64,000 nucleotides of DNA from Lytechinus pictus (lineage: Eukaryota; Echinodermata; Echinoidea; Temnopleuroida; Toxopneustidae): the NCBI RefSeq assembly GCF_037042905.1, contig NC_087249.1, positions 16,239,901-16,303,900 of the forward strand, given 5' to 3'. Shown here piece by piece: positions 1 through 12,300 of the stretch (positions are counted from its first letter, which is position 1; every line of letters starts with the position of its first letter). Below the pieces are notes generated by a model. It made no database searches and was not told where the DNA came from. It saw nothing but the letters and a program-made list of their open reading frames with translations. The position numbers and the translations under genes are program-made.

Positions 1-1419
1 ACTACATTCTCCAAATTTACTCGACATCAAAAGTGTATAAAGAGGTGCTCAAAAGTTGGTGACCTCCACCAGAAAAAGAACACATCTGAAGTGCTCAAGT
101 CCGGGGGGTATACTCAGTATAAATGTATGATAGTCATGTACGTATGTGCCGCGGTTGAGACCCCAATTTTCAGCTTAAATTTCCGTTCCAGAGCATCACC
201 AATTCAGAAATTCCAATTTTTCCCGTTCCGGCGACCCTCAAATTTGTGATTTCTCGCTCCAAAGAGCGCCCGTCGTGATATACGCAGCCGGTCAGAGCGG
301 CGACCTCGATCGGCGCGGAGCCATTATGCGGGGCTGCCGAAGCTCCCCGCGCCCGCAGCTAACTTGCGCTGGCCCGATATGAATCTAGCGATACGCGCGC
401 GCGTTTTGCGCCTACGATCTAATGAGTTTCGGAGACCCCCGTTTTTTTTATGTAGTCCGGTCCAGAGCATTGCATTTTTAGCAATCGTTGATCAAAGAGC
501 CGTTCCGGAGACCCCGTTTTAAGACCAAGATTTAGTTCCAGAGCCCCCTATTTTCTAGTTGGCGCGGCACATAGGTATCACGTTATAATTCGAGTACCCC
601 CGCCCCCCGGGGCTCAAGTTCTGCCGTTTTTTCAGATATCAAATCATGAAGTCAGGTTATGAAATATTACAATCAAGGGTTTCTCTGGGCTAGCCGAGCA
701 TAGTAGTGCTGTTGTCTACATCCAATACTCGGCATAAAAGAGTGCATTATGCGGTGGGGTTCATTAACATTTGAGCACAACTTATATACCAATGACTATT
801 TTATAATTTTCAGGCTGAGGTTTGATGTGCCTTGGAATATGTTCCGTACATTAAAATGTTATCTTATTTTAATTTTGTCTTCAAGTTAATATTGTGTAGT
901 TCTTTTGGCATGTGGCGTTGTAAAACGTGCTAGACATTCAGAAGAAAAAATGAGGGTACCGTTTCATGAAAGCTGTGACAATTTTAGTGTAGGTCTAATG
1001 TAGGCACAGACCTAATCCATTATTTCAGTAGTTTGAGGGGCACTTGTTCCTAACTGTGACTATGCTAACAGGTGGATTTTCTTTTTCTTACAAGCTTCGG
1101 GAGATTTTGACTGATTCGTCACTGTGTGTATGCGCAAAATAGGAAGAGAGAATTTCTGTCAGATGTTGACTGAATAATTGATATTTTTGGAAGATTGCAG
1201 CCTTTATAATTAATCATATCTTTAAAATTCATATCTCATATCATGGTGAATATGCTCCTGATGATTAAAGATTGATTGCTTTGTAAGCTTGGCAGTTTGG
1301 GAGGTAGAACTGGTTATCGTGAATGATCCATTCTTCTCATCGGCTAGGCCTACCTAAAGATAAGATTAGTCTTAAAGAGAGCACCAATGTCAAATTTTCC
1401 TATTTGGTTTGAAATACAG
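1..1419. other. No gene identified; GC-rich segment inside
   Basis: I see no supported coding exon here on either strand. About 150-560 is much more GC- and CpG-rich than its surroundings and repeats short phrases such as GTTCCGGAGACCCC and GTTCCAGAGC, which suggests a dispersed repeat. The rest is AT-rich and should be intron of the MAM gene, because the first visible exon at 1420 starts in the middle of a MAM domain. Confidence 0.4.
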
Positions 1420-1639
1420 ATCGTATTTGAAGGACGAAAAGGTTCAAGTTACAAGGGAGACATCGCAATTGATGATATCAAGTTCTTGGCACAGCCATGC
1501 GCTGGTTTCCCGACAGAATCTAGATGTACATTCGAGCAGGGATCATCATTCTGCGGTTATCAAATCAATAAGATGTCAAATGGCATACCTTGGAAATGGT
1601 TTGATGTTCTGGCTTCTGATCCCACACCACTGAATATGG
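1420..1639 (+). CDS. MAM protein exon A (end of one MAM domain, start of next)
   Basis: The acceptor is ATACAG before 1420 and the donor is ATATGG/GTGAGT after 1639. Phase is 0 in and 1 out. It encodes IVFEG...GDIAIDDI, a short linker with Cys27, then CTFEQGSSFCGYQ, the opening of the next MAM domain. The in-frame ATG at 1387 is intronic and not a start. Confidence 0.85.
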
Positions 1640-4600
1640 GTGAGTTCCGTCCGCTAGTCTAGACCAACGAACGTAGAGGGCAGCCACAATACTGCAAAGT
1701 GTTGCTGCCTTCGACGTTTGTTGGTCTAGACCCATATGAAGAACCCAATATTTACACCGTTTCATAATTGTATAGGACGAATAAGTCCTTTTAGGGATAA
1801 TTACTTCCACTCACCCCCCCCCCCCAAAAAAAAAGTGTGATGTGATACTTCTACGGCGATCTACCTATGATTACCCCGCAATGAAAACCTTCTCAGGTGG
1901 GTCATAAACTATAAGAAGCATTACTAGTTGCTGTTTCTTTTGTTCGTCCTTTTTTTTCAATGATAGTCACGAGTTCATTTATGTATGTGGAGGGTTCGAC
2001 TTCGAATATGGGCAGACAGGCCGTACTCTACTCACAAGTGCACAATCTCCAAGGAATGGACCACTGCCTGACCGCTGACTTCATCCTGACTGAGGACACG
2101 AGTCAACAGATCACGATTGAGGTGATGGAGAAAGATACGGCCAGAAAGTACCAGATAGATACTCTCATCGGGGATATGGGTAGTAGCTGGTTCCGTGGAA
2201 ACTGGTCTATCCCATCGACGATGGTCTCAGTTCGTCCTTTCAAGGTAAAGTTACGATATGGGAAACGTATTTCCGAACTGGAATAGAGCTACACATGTTA
2301 TATCTACTGTCAATATGATGGCGTCGCTATTTAGTGGTGAATAAACTAGGATGGACGTGAATTTCTCTCTTTGAACGGTCCTCAATGTTGAGTTGAAAAG
2401 ACTAATTTCTTTCCATTTTTCAATGAAAATTAGTTGGAATATTAGAAAATTACGACACTCTGACGTCGTGCGCTGGAAGGTAAAATGCACATACGTCTAC
2501 TCATGCAATTTAATATCGTATGTAGCAAGAATTCTTGATCCCCTATTTGTTCACAGTAGAAAAGTGCACAACCTGCAATGATGGATATATTATGTACGAC
2601 TCTAAAATGTATCTGTGCAAATTTGTATCGTAGTCGAATATGTAATCAATTAGTGATTCGATGGGTGATTGGGTATGCCTCCTGACTCGAGTGGTCTGGG
2701 GGATAGATGTGACTTTGGCACAAGCAGACTTTAATTATTAATCGGTGGCGTACAGATGGGGCCACTTGCTCCCCCCCCCCCCCCTAAAGAAAAAGGAAAA
2801 TCACGACCAAGAAACATAAAATAGAAAAGGAAAGAGGGAAGTGTGAAATATCTATACTATGTTCCAAATATTATGTCAAAATATATCACAAAATTTGATT
2901 TTTGTATAAAAAAACCGAAAAAATTTGCTCGCAACTTTTTTATTAAATAAGTTATGCACAATACAATTATCTGGCCCCCTAAAATATTTTTGCTCATTAC
3001 GCCACTGTCATTAATAGCCATCTTCTTATAATGTGTTAGATTAAGGTACCCGTATTGCCAACACTCATTGATTACGCAAACTCAGTTCCACTTGAATGTG
3101 CATTGTCAAAATAAGATCAGTCATAATTTTCGTTAAATGCTATATTTTCTTTTTATGTTCAACACATTCAGATTGCTTTAACGGCTCGTCCTGGTTCAGC
3201 AGGGGTGATGGCTATTGACAACGTCGTTGTTACATCACAGCTCGAAGCCTGCGCAAAATGTGAGGGTTTTTCTTTTGAAAGTTATTTTGATGTGTTTAAT
3301 TTCATTTAATTTCTTTCATTTAATATCTGAATTTGATGAGTTTGTGATTTACAAGGATTGGTTTATATTACATATCTTTTAATGCAGTATGATGCAAAAT
3401 ATTTTTTGATAGACACAATTTAAATTATGTTTTGGATCGACTCGAGTTCAATAAGAGCATAAAAGCATGGTATTATATTTATATGTGTATTTGGTATTCA
3501 GACTAATTTGCTTAGATACTACTGCATGAAATTGGTCCTGTTTTACACATAAATTTCATCCTAAAAATATTTTAGCGATTGGCATTGTTTAGATAATGTT
3601 CCATCATTTCAAAAAGTGAATAGACACTCAACACAAACTGTCTCACCGTCCATTGACTTACTTTATCATCACTGGAAACGTTAAAAGGAGGCGAACTGAC
3701 CAGCACTGTGTGTTTTGTCTCATCGAATGTGAATAGTCTTAAAAACATCCCTTTGAGAAAATACAGAGGATAAATTATCCTATAATTTTATTTGTGTGAA
3801 GAAACGAAAAAGAGAGGAAAGGTATCCGTTTGATACTTGGTAACATAATTATTGCGATATGCATTATTCAGCAGTTAATGATTGTGTTATTTAAATGGGC
3901 CTATATCACAAGACTACTCTTGAGATGGAGCTATTAAGGGGAAAGTTCGCCCTGAATAAAAAGGTTTGCTGTAAGAATAGCAGAAAAGATAACAAAATAT
4001 TGCCAAAATTTTGAGACAAATCCATCAAAGAATTAAATAGTTGTTAGAAATTTAATTATTTGATTTGTGACGTCACATGCGAGCAGCATTCCTACATAGT
4101 GAATAGTAAACAAGTGGAGCGCCTCTGGCAGTCTCGCCTGTATTACGCCATTCAATATAGCAGCAACGCTGACTTTGAAAAACTATTGAATTGTTTAAAA
4201 AGAAACACACACACAATTCCTAAGATAAATACTAGTACTATGTTCATTGACCCTAAATTACCTTTGACCTTGGTCATGTGACCTGAAACTTGCACAGGAT
4301 GTTCACTGATACTTGATTGCTCTTATATCCAAGTTTCATGAACTAGATCCATAAACGTTTTGAAGTTATGGCATTTCAGCAAATACCTCCAACATGGCCA
4401 AAGTTTGTTGACCCGAAGTGACCTTTAAACTGGGTCATGTGACCTGAAACTTGCACAGGACGTTTGCTGATACTTGATTGCTTTTACATCTAAGTTTTAC
4501 TACCTGGATCCATAAACTTTCCAAGTTATGATGGCGATTCAACATATTCCCCCAACATGGGCAAAGTTGACCCTATATGACCTTTGACCTTGGTCATGTA

Positions 4601-5922
4601 GCCTGAAACTCGCACAGGATATTTGGTGATACTCGATTGCTCTTATGTCCAGGTTTCATGAACTACATCCATAATTATGATGGCAATTCAACTAATAACC
4701 CAACATGGCCAAAGTTCGTTGACCTAAGATGACCTTTGACCTTAGTCATGTGACTTTACACTCATACAGGATGTTTAGTACTAAACCATTGTCCTTATGC
4801 CCAAGTTTCATGAACTGGATCTCTAAACTTTAAAAGTTATGACGATTTTTCAAAAACTTAATCTTGGTCAACATAAGGCGCCGCTTTTCCGACGGCGGCG
4901 CGGAAAAGCGGTGCCTAATATATAATCAGTCTCGCTCTGTTATGCAGGCGAGACAAAATCAATGAAATTTCATTTTCTCAAATACTGTACCTTTTGTATA
5001 TCAATAGACAAATGATTTCACACCCGATCATGAAAAGAAAACAAAGAGTTATCAGGAACCATTATAAAAATTACATTCATGCATTTTATATTGCATAAAA
5101 TAAAATGTGGAAGCTGCTCGTTTATGACGTCACAAATCCAAAACTTTAAATTCTAATAACTTCCTTAATCTTATACGAATTTTCCTCAACCGTTCACCAA
5201 TATTTGTTACTTTTTTCTGCTATTTTTACGACAAACTTTTCTTCAGGGTGAAATTCCCCTTTAAGTTTGTTGGTTGGTTTGCCCTTTAAGATACAGGAGG
5301 GGATTGTTTTTGGCTGCAGGTCCAAAAACTAGGATGACTAGTTACGGGCAATCAAGATGATATTCCTTTTGATCATGCCAGGACACCACAATATTCCGGC
5401 TCAGATATTTTTCATAAATGTACTTACTTAAATTATCATTTCTAGTATTGGCTGGGGCGTGTATGATAAATTTGTTTCCAATTTTCTAAGATCTGTTTTG
5501 TGCCCTGACAACGATCAATGCACGTTTTTGTTTTTCTCTTCAAACATTACCTAGACATACCACCACCTACCAAACCTGCAACCACCACACCTTCCTCGAC
5601 CATCACGTCACAGCTATCCACAAAACAGACGACTGAACCAATGAACACTAATCCAACAAAACAACCAGCAGGTAACCACAAGCTAGGAATCATCATTGGG
5701 GTCACCATCGCCGTCGTGGTTGTCATCGGAATCGTTGTCATCGTCGCGGTTTGCAAGTTCCGCTCCGGATCGTCCATGCCATTTGGGGTCAGCTTCAAGA
5801 ACAAAAGATTAGATGAGATACCTTTCTCTGGAGTGACACCAAGAGGGGTGATGAACACCCCTACTGATCCCACTGTGGTTTTCACCAACCCCGTAGAAGC
5901 GAAAGGATCAAGTAAAGCTTAA
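1420..5922 (+). CDS. MAM-domain type I membrane protein, 3' part of gene (4 exons)
   Basis: Exons 1420-1639, 1967-2244, 3172-3259 and 5555-5922 join in phase (0/1, 1/0, 0/1, 1/stop) into 317 codons. Residues 1-27 are the end of one MAM domain (GDIAIDDI at 13-20). Residues 36-193 are a complete MAM domain with its four expected cysteines (36, 45, 107, 193), a CTFEQGS start and an AIDNVVV end. Residues 197-238 are a Thr/Pro-rich, mucin-like stalk. Residues 239-262 are one hydrophobic helix followed by Lys/Arg, and 263-317 form a cytoplasmic tail with no domain I recognise. MAM domains are extracellular adhesion or oligomerisation modules, so a cell-surface role is expected; partner and function are unknown. 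The N-terminal part lies upstream of the window. Orthology is not assigned, because MAM proteins are numerous and multidomain. Confidence 0.85.
1657..1731. repeat. Near-perfect hairpin just after a 5' splice site
   Basis: GTCTAGACCAACGAACGT at 1657 pairs with ACGTTTGTTGGTCTAGAC ending at 1731 with one mismatch, and the stem continues through GGCAGC/GCTGCC to a small loop. ATATGGGT (1634-1641), which contains the exon end and the donor GT, can also pair with ACCCATAT at 1730-1737. It may be a short foldback element inserted beside the exon, or an RNA structure. Confidence 0.75.
1967..2244 (+). CDS. MAM protein exon B (core of complete MAM domain)
   Basis: The acceptor is a T-rich tract ending ATGATAG; the donor is TTTCAAG/GTAAAG. 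Phase is 1 in and 0 out. It encodes SSFMYVEGS, the conserved cysteine in MDHCLTADF, and a beta-rich segment ending VSVRPFK. Confidence 0.85.
2742..3008. mobile_element. MITE, GTGGCGTAC terminal-repeat family, copy 1
   Basis: It begins GGTGGCGTACAG and ends TTACGCCACTG, giving inverted ends of about 10 bp around an AT-rich body with a C run near the left end. A full second copy is at 35851-36089, and shorter inverted relatives are at 35631-35820 and 57094-57295. It lies in the intron between MAM exons B and C. No transposase is present. Confidence 0.65.
3172..3259 (+). CDS. MAM protein exon C (end of complete MAM domain)
   Basis: The acceptor is ACATTCAG/ATTGC and the donor is CAAAAT/GTGAGG. 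It is 88 nt, phase 0 in and 1 out. It encodes IALTARPGSAGVMAIDNVVV and the last conserved MAM cysteine. It is too short to stand out as an open reading frame and was found from splice sites and the AIDN motif. Confidence 0.8.
3937..5264. mobile_element. Foldback element with AAGGGGAA..CACCCTGAA ends, copy 1
   Basis: The left end (AAGGGGAAAGTTCGCCCTGAA) and right end (TTCAGGGTGAAATTCCCCTTT) are inverted. Inner arms also match: TGACGTCACATGCGAGCAGC near 4070 against GCTGCTCGTTTATGACGTCA near 5115. The centre is a separate tandem repeat (4250-4880). Related copies are at 60681-61392 and, truncated, at 37840-38163. It sits in the last MAM intron. Confidence 0.7.
4250..4880 (+). repeat. Tandem repeat, ~155-160 bp unit, with TGACCTTTGACCTTGG motifs
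   Basis: About four degenerate copies of a unit containing GGTCATGTGACCTGAAACTTGCACAGG-like sequence, then CAAGTTTCATGAACT and GATCCATAAAC. Two copies carry the exact string TGACCTTTGACCT (4578 and 4730). The unit resembles a repeat I have seen across marine invertebrate genomes (recollection only). It forms the centre of the surrounding foldback element. Confidence 0.7.
5555..5922 (+). CDS. MAM protein terminal exon (stalk, transmembrane helix, tail, stop)
   Basis: The acceptor is TTACCTAG/ACATACC, phase 1 in. It encodes the Thr/Pro-rich stalk, the helix LGIIIGVTIAVVVVIGIVVI and beyond, a Lys/Arg stop-transfer signal, and a tail ending EAKGSSKA before TAA. The in-frame ATG at 5518 precedes the acceptor and is not a start. 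Confidence 0.85.
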
Positions 5923-5987
5923 TTAGCACGAACACCCTGTCATGAGTTCACTTGATTTGGAGAAAAATTCGGGAAATTTTACCATAC

Positions 5988-5993
5988 AATAAA
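5988..5993 (+). terminator. AATAAA polyadenylation signal for the MAM gene
   Basis: AATAAA lies 66 bp after the stop codon. A second AATAAA at 6152-6157 is an alternative, so the 3' UTR is likely 90-260 nt. Confidence 0.5.
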
Positions 5994-6159
5994 TCAGACA
6001 AGTCATTGTAATGAGATACATGTAAATAACCAACTTGATGCAAATGTCAAAGTGATTTGTAATCCATGTAGCACCGTGTAGGAGTGCGTCGGATTTTAAT
6101 TGTTACGAGTGCATGGGTAAAAGTAAAATGTATCAATACCACAATGTTACTAATAAATG

Positions 6160-7113
6160 GAATGGTGAAACTGTTCAGACTTGCAAATATCAATTAAATT
6201 ACTTTGCAGGTATCACTCATATCGCAGCATGATGACAGAGTCCCTCGTCGAATCAATTATTATATGTTTCTGTATTTTAGCCTGAGGTTTCCCTTTCAAT
6301 AATCGGATAAGGGGGTATGCTATACGGTTTCATACATCATTTATTATCGTTTGAAAGTAAGTTCTTGAATCTTTCAATTTCATAAGGTTTGAGTTGATGT
6401 AAAAAAGAATGAGGACTTTATATTCTATATTAACAATCCAGTTACATGTAATTTGACATGTTCTCGGCAAAGATATATCAGTTCAACCATCATACTCATG
6501 AATTCTACGCTCTATACATACCAAGACTATGCGATATAAGTGTATGGTCCATTTAGTCCGACGTATAATACTGCACTATTTCTATTAAAATGCGTCGTTT
6601 CGTTTATTTTGTTTTATCTTTTCTTCCTGACGACAGAACCACGCTTTTGTTCTAGTGTTTTTTTATGAAATTTAACGGCATGTTCCACAAAAAATGCAAA
6701 TACTTGTAGGGACAACGCAACACCGACGAAACTGACTCCTAAACGACGGATGGCATTCGAAACAAATTACTTGTAATAGCTCTAATCGGTCAAGAGTCGA
6801 TTCAAAGGTGTGAAAATGACATATTAGCCTGTCTCTCGAGTCAGCGATGTTAAAAGAGTAAAATTTGTCAAGCATCAAAACGTATCCACAAGTGTTTAAG
6901 GTTACATGTATTTCACAATATGGAAATTTTATGAAAATATAGGCAAATAATTATATTTTGTTTGATTTTTTTCGTTTTGTGGGATGTGCGGTCTTTCCGT
7001 TTCTCTTTCCTTTATATTTTCAAGTTTGATCAGATCGTATACCTTTTCCTTATACATGCAGTCCTTTTGATAATAAGAAAAATATAATCATCCGTAATAA
7101 TTCATATTCCAAA
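6160..7113. other. Intergenic, nothing identified
   Basis: AT-rich sequence downstream of the MAM gene. I found no exon-like reading frame, repeat array or RNA gene. Confidence 0.4.
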
Positions 7114-7624
7114 CCTTGAAGGGGTTCTCCGAGCTGAAAACTATTGTATCTAAATTGAATTAATGAAAATTAAATTCAGTTAATTAATTCAATTATGAAG
7201 TTTAGGAATATTTTGTGACATTTGTATTATTTAGGTGGACGATAATGCCATATGTCCCCACTTTCCTTTTCATTATGTTATTATACATCAAATTATTTTA
7301 TATCAATTAATCCATACATGTGTACAATAGAATAAGTTGCAGCAATGAATATCTAATGCATCAAATCAATTGTCAATCCAATATTGTATTTGTTGGTGGA
7401 AAAAATGAATAAAATTAATTTTTATATAATAAAGTACAGAAGAACCAGAGTGGATATGGCGTAATCAATTTGCTCATTGCATAATCACGAAGACATGCAT
7501 AAAACTGTTTCACGGAATGTAATAACTTCATTATTCTTTGTCCGATTTTGATGAAATTTTAAGGCTTTAATGTCAGATTTTTCTTCAAACCATGTTAATT
7601 TCAACCTAGAGAACTTCTTTAAGA
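7114..7624. mobile_element. Foldback element with CCTTGAAGGGGTTCTC ends
   Basis: The left end CCTTGAAGGGGTTCTC and the right end GAGAACTTCTTTAAG are imperfect inverted repeats. The interior phrases GCCATATGTCCCCACT and AAGTTGCAGCAA reappear in the element at 58112-58700, so the two belong to one family. Non-coding. Confidence 0.55.
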
Positions 7625-8567
7625 GTTTGATGGCATGTGTAATATTTAAGATAAAACTTTAAATGACATTAAACTTGGAATTTTCAAGCACATGAAACAA
7701 TAGCATAGCTTCAACTCAGGTGAAAAGGGATTTTGTGTGGTCTTTTTACACACGAATACCGTTGTGCTCGTCTATAGTCTAAATAGTTACTCAGGACATG
7801 ACTATAATTTTTGTTATAACTTTTTAGACTGAATTTCCGTCATTTTTAGCAGGCTTTAAAGTCGAGCACTGTATACATGTTTTGTAAATATTTACATTCA
7901 TGTCAGCAAATCAAAAAGACCTACTGATCGAAATATGAAATGGTCAAATATCTTTCATAACTTCGGGGGGTCTTCTCTTTCCCCCTCATCAGCACTCAAC
8001 CTCTTTTCTCCCCTCCGCTATTTCTTTCCCCTCTCTCTCTTTCTCTCTCTATTTCCCTTCTCGTTCCTTTTTTCTTCTTTTTACTGCCCTGATGCGCAAT
8101 GTTTTTTCCCTTCAAGAGTAATGAAGCAAAAAGGAAGGGCTGATTTTGTTTATAAGTAGTTTAATAGACAAGAATGGATTAAGTCATATCAATATTGTTG
8201 CTTTAGTAGTACAAAGTGTTACCGTTTAATGTATAAACATTAAACGTTTATAATTCGAGTATTGCCATTAGGCGCCCCCTCATTTTGGATTTTAATACTC
8301 TATTATATCCACTTATATACTTTTTTCCAAATCTGTGATCAATTTTGGTGAAAAATACCCCAGGTCTTTTTATAGACCTACCTACGGTCACCAAAGACAA
8401 GTGACACCTTTGCACATAACAGAGTCACCACGCGAAGGTAGCAACAGGACTCCATGTTAGTAAAAATAAATTTCACAAAGAATACAAATGGTAATTGGGT
8501 TATTTTACCAAAATAATAGATGATGCATGGCGATATATATAATACTACATAAAACAATATATATACA

Positions 8568-8602
<35 letters not shown>

Positions 8603-8680
8603 ACACTTAATACATAAAAACAAGCATAACAAACGCTATATCCATGTAACATTAACAGACACCGACACATAACTAGACAG
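7625..8680. other. Intergenic with low-complexity tracts
   Basis: A C/T-rich tract lies at about 7970-8090 and a (TA)n microsatellite at 8567-8599. No gene is supported; the open frames here are composition effects. Confidence 0.5.
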
Positions 8681-9140
8681 TGACAAGTGACAGTACTTGG
8701 GAAATCTCATGAGGGTCAACAGAAAAGGTCAAAAGGTCATTATTTCGGAAGCACTTTCCAAAATAAAAATGTGAAAAATTGTCAAAGGTCACCGCGTTAC
8801 AACAAACACTTCCAGTGAAAAAATAATAATTTCTGGAAGCACTTACTAGTCAAAATATTCCCGACGTCTTAAAATAAATGCGGAAATACTTTTATGTTGA
8901 AAAAGGGTAAGCTTCGGGAGGCTCAAGAATGTGAAAAATCAAATGTACATTGTACACTCCATTAATAAAAGCACTTCCAGTAAAAAAATACAGAAGCACT
9001 TACCTGTCAAACTTTTTATAACGTCTTTAAAAAAATCGGAAATACTTCCAGTAAAAAAAATGTTAATTACTGGAAAAACAATTTCTGTCGGCAAAAAGGT
9101 CAGGTTTTAGAAGCATTTTTCCACCAAAAACCTTTTAAAA
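8680..9140. repeat. Short degenerate tandem repeat (CACTTCCAGTAAAAAA units)
   Basis: ACTTCCAGT(A/G)AAAAAA followed by GAAGCACTTAC and GTCAAA recurs near 8808, 8973 and 9044. It forms the left flank of the larger array starting at 9400. Confidence 0.5.
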
Positions 9141-9399
9141 AAAATAACTGTTAAAAACATTTCGGATTAGAAATTCTAACATTTGCGAACAAAATATCTG
9201 CAATCAAAGAGTAAATCTGTAAATATTAACTATGACATACTTCGATAGAGGGTTCCAAGCTGCTTCAATGGAAAACTATAATATTAATTAAAAGAATGCA
9301 ATGATGCGTAAAACCTGTTTGGAGACAATCACCGGGATTCGTGTGAACGTCTCTCTAAATAACTGCAGACATGAAAGGACAAAACATTTTATATCTGAA

Positions 9400-12300
9400 A
9401 AATAGTGATTAAAGGTGAGTTTGTTCAAAACGACCTTGGCTCAAAATATGAATAATGAACCATAATGAATCACACGATTATCTTCAGAAGTAATTGTTTG
9501 AATAAAAACAATTAGGATAAATATACTTCCTAATAACCACAAACATGAATCTGTCCATTTCAGTCCTGTACAATATATAAAAATGAAAATAAAACATAAG
9601 TAGTAAAATTGATTATGTGCATTGTAATATAACAGAACGGAGTCCATCGGAATTCATCTTTGAAAAAAACATACATTTTTTCCTAAAAAATACATAACAA
9701 TCGAAGCGTGCAATATGAACATAAAAAAGATGCAAACATCAAAAATGAATCTCAAAAGTAGTGGTTAAACGTTGAGTTTTATCAAAACGACCTTGGCTCA
9801 AAATGAGAATAACGCACCATAATAAATCATAAAATTAGCTTCAGAAATGATAATTGTTTGAATAAAATGAGGATAAATAAAAATCATAATAACCACAAAC
9901 GTGAATCTGTCCATTTTAGTCCTGTACAAAATAAAAATTCAAGAATGAAAATCGTACATGAGTGGTCACACTGATTATGTGCATTGAAATATAATAGAAC
10001 GAACTACAAATATAAGAATTCATCTTTAAAAAACATTTTTCCTGAAAAATACAGAAGAACAATCGAAGCGTGCAATATGAACATAATAAAAAAAGATGCA
10101 AAACATCAAAAATGAATATCAAAAGTTGTGGTTAAACGTTGAGTTTTTTCAAAACGACCTTGACTCAAAGTGTGAATACTGAACCATTCTGAATCTTCAG
10201 AAATAATTGTTTAAATAAAAACAATTAAAATAAATAAAAATCCTAAAAAGAATTGTGAACGATTACAACGTACAACTCAAACGTCTCTTCTCTTACTTTG
10301 GGTCCTGCACAACAACGAATACTAAATGTGAGTATGAAACATAATAAAGTCATAGCAACGACAAAGGAAGAATATAATAAATAAGTGAATCCATCAGACT
10401 TAAATTTGACGATTCTTATTTTGTCTCCTAAAACGCCAAAAATACATCCAAAATAATATTTTGGATGTATTTTTATGTTCCTCTCTCTCTCTCATTGGGT
10501 CCTGTGGGCCACAACCTAAAGTTTAATGTAAAATTGCAAATTTTAAACATTGGAAGCAATCATGTCAATAACTGGTTAAAACAAAACAAAACGACCTGAT
10601 TATTTAAATAAAATAAAATGAATATAGGTTTCATGAAATTCCCTAAAACAAAACATTTGTTTACCTTTAGTCTGTGTACAACATTACTGTAAGATTAATT
10701 AAATTGCTAGGTTTTTAAATGCATTAGTATCAGAAGTCATGTAAATCATGTTGATTCCACGATCAATGGTTGTATAAGACAGAGCATAAAATAAATTTAT
10801 AATCTGAAATACTATGGTAATTATGTATATAAAATTAAAACAAAAATTCTTGAAGCATACGAATTAGAATTTTAACAAATTTGGTAAAATCTCCCTCCAT
10901 TTGGTTCCTGTTCAATATAAGGAAAAAATTGTGTGAAGATTAATTATGTACCATACGTAAGTATATCAGTGACCATTGATTGTGTGAAATCAAAAGAGGA
11001 AAATAGGAAACATTACGTTTAATAGATAAAATTACAAAGGCAACTTACAAATAATGACCATTTACAAAATGATTAATAAATGCATAAATATAAGAGAAGT
11101 AACACATCTCGACTGATTGCTTAAAATGAGAACTAATCATGAAATCCCCCCTCCAAAAAAACAAGATTAAAGTTCCATACGTCAGTATATCAATGATCAT
11201 TGTATAAAATCGAAAACATCATATACACGTACCATAATATATTTTCAATAAAATTACGAAGGGCAACTTACAAACAATGACAGGTTAATAGAATATGAAA
11301 GAAGTATTACACATCTTGAGAAATTGCTCGAAAGGGGAATTACTTATGTAAACTTGAATTAAATCAATCATCTCATTCCAAAGGGAGAATGGTCTCTGCA
11401 AAATAAATTTGAGCGTGGGATTAAAAAAAAGGGACACCCGGACGTAAAAAGGAAGAGCGTTCGCTTCAGTGACGTCATGGATTCGATCACTGTCGAGTCA
11501 TAACAAAGGCTTTTAACAACGGGATCTTCGGCTATCTAGCTATAGGCACCAGGCATATTAAAATGGAGTGAAATGCTGTGAAAGGCCCGCTGGATCCCAG
11601 CTAAACCTGAAGTGGCTACACTGGTTTAATATATTTCAAAAGTAGTAGTAGTAGTGTTTTTATTGAAACTGTAATCTGTAAAATATATATATATAATTAG
11701 AACCGTTCTGTTAAAAGCGCTTCCAAACTAAAAAGGGAAAAAGTAGAAGGTAATTTGATAGAAATGTAAATAACTCTTGATATCAATATCATAGCCATCT
11801 TTTGTTGATCATTAATTTTGGTATCTTTCTTGGTCATCATCGCCATCACTGCTCTTCTGAATACAAGTGTATCAACGTAGACAATCTGATGAACAAAAGT
11901 ACAGAAGAGTTAGCTCTGAAGACGAAATCTCTTACGTTATGTAAAGGCTTTCACTGACTTCACAGGTCATTGTCAAATCATTGATAAGCTTGCAAAGACA
12001 ACTACAAATGCGTATCTCCTTTGGCGTCCTGTAATACAAAAAGAAATCAAGATCGAACAGATGGAGTACCCTTGACAGGTAGACAATCACTTGAATACAA
12101 AGTGTTTGTTAAAGTTAACAAAGAAACTGACGGATAATGAACAAGAAAGGCAATGAATAAATCTGTTAATATTGAATGAATATAAAATTAGAATGAGTAT
12201 ACAAGCTGTTTCAAAAGAAAATCGCTAGATAGTGAAAATAACATGAATATCCAGTTTGCGATCATCTGGTTCCAAAACTGTGCACTTAAGTCTTCATCCT

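Noticed and set aside
7935..8159. 74-codon + frame near 8 kb
   Set aside because: It is made of a C/T-rich low-complexity tract (Leu/Phe/Ser runs) with no splice or domain support.
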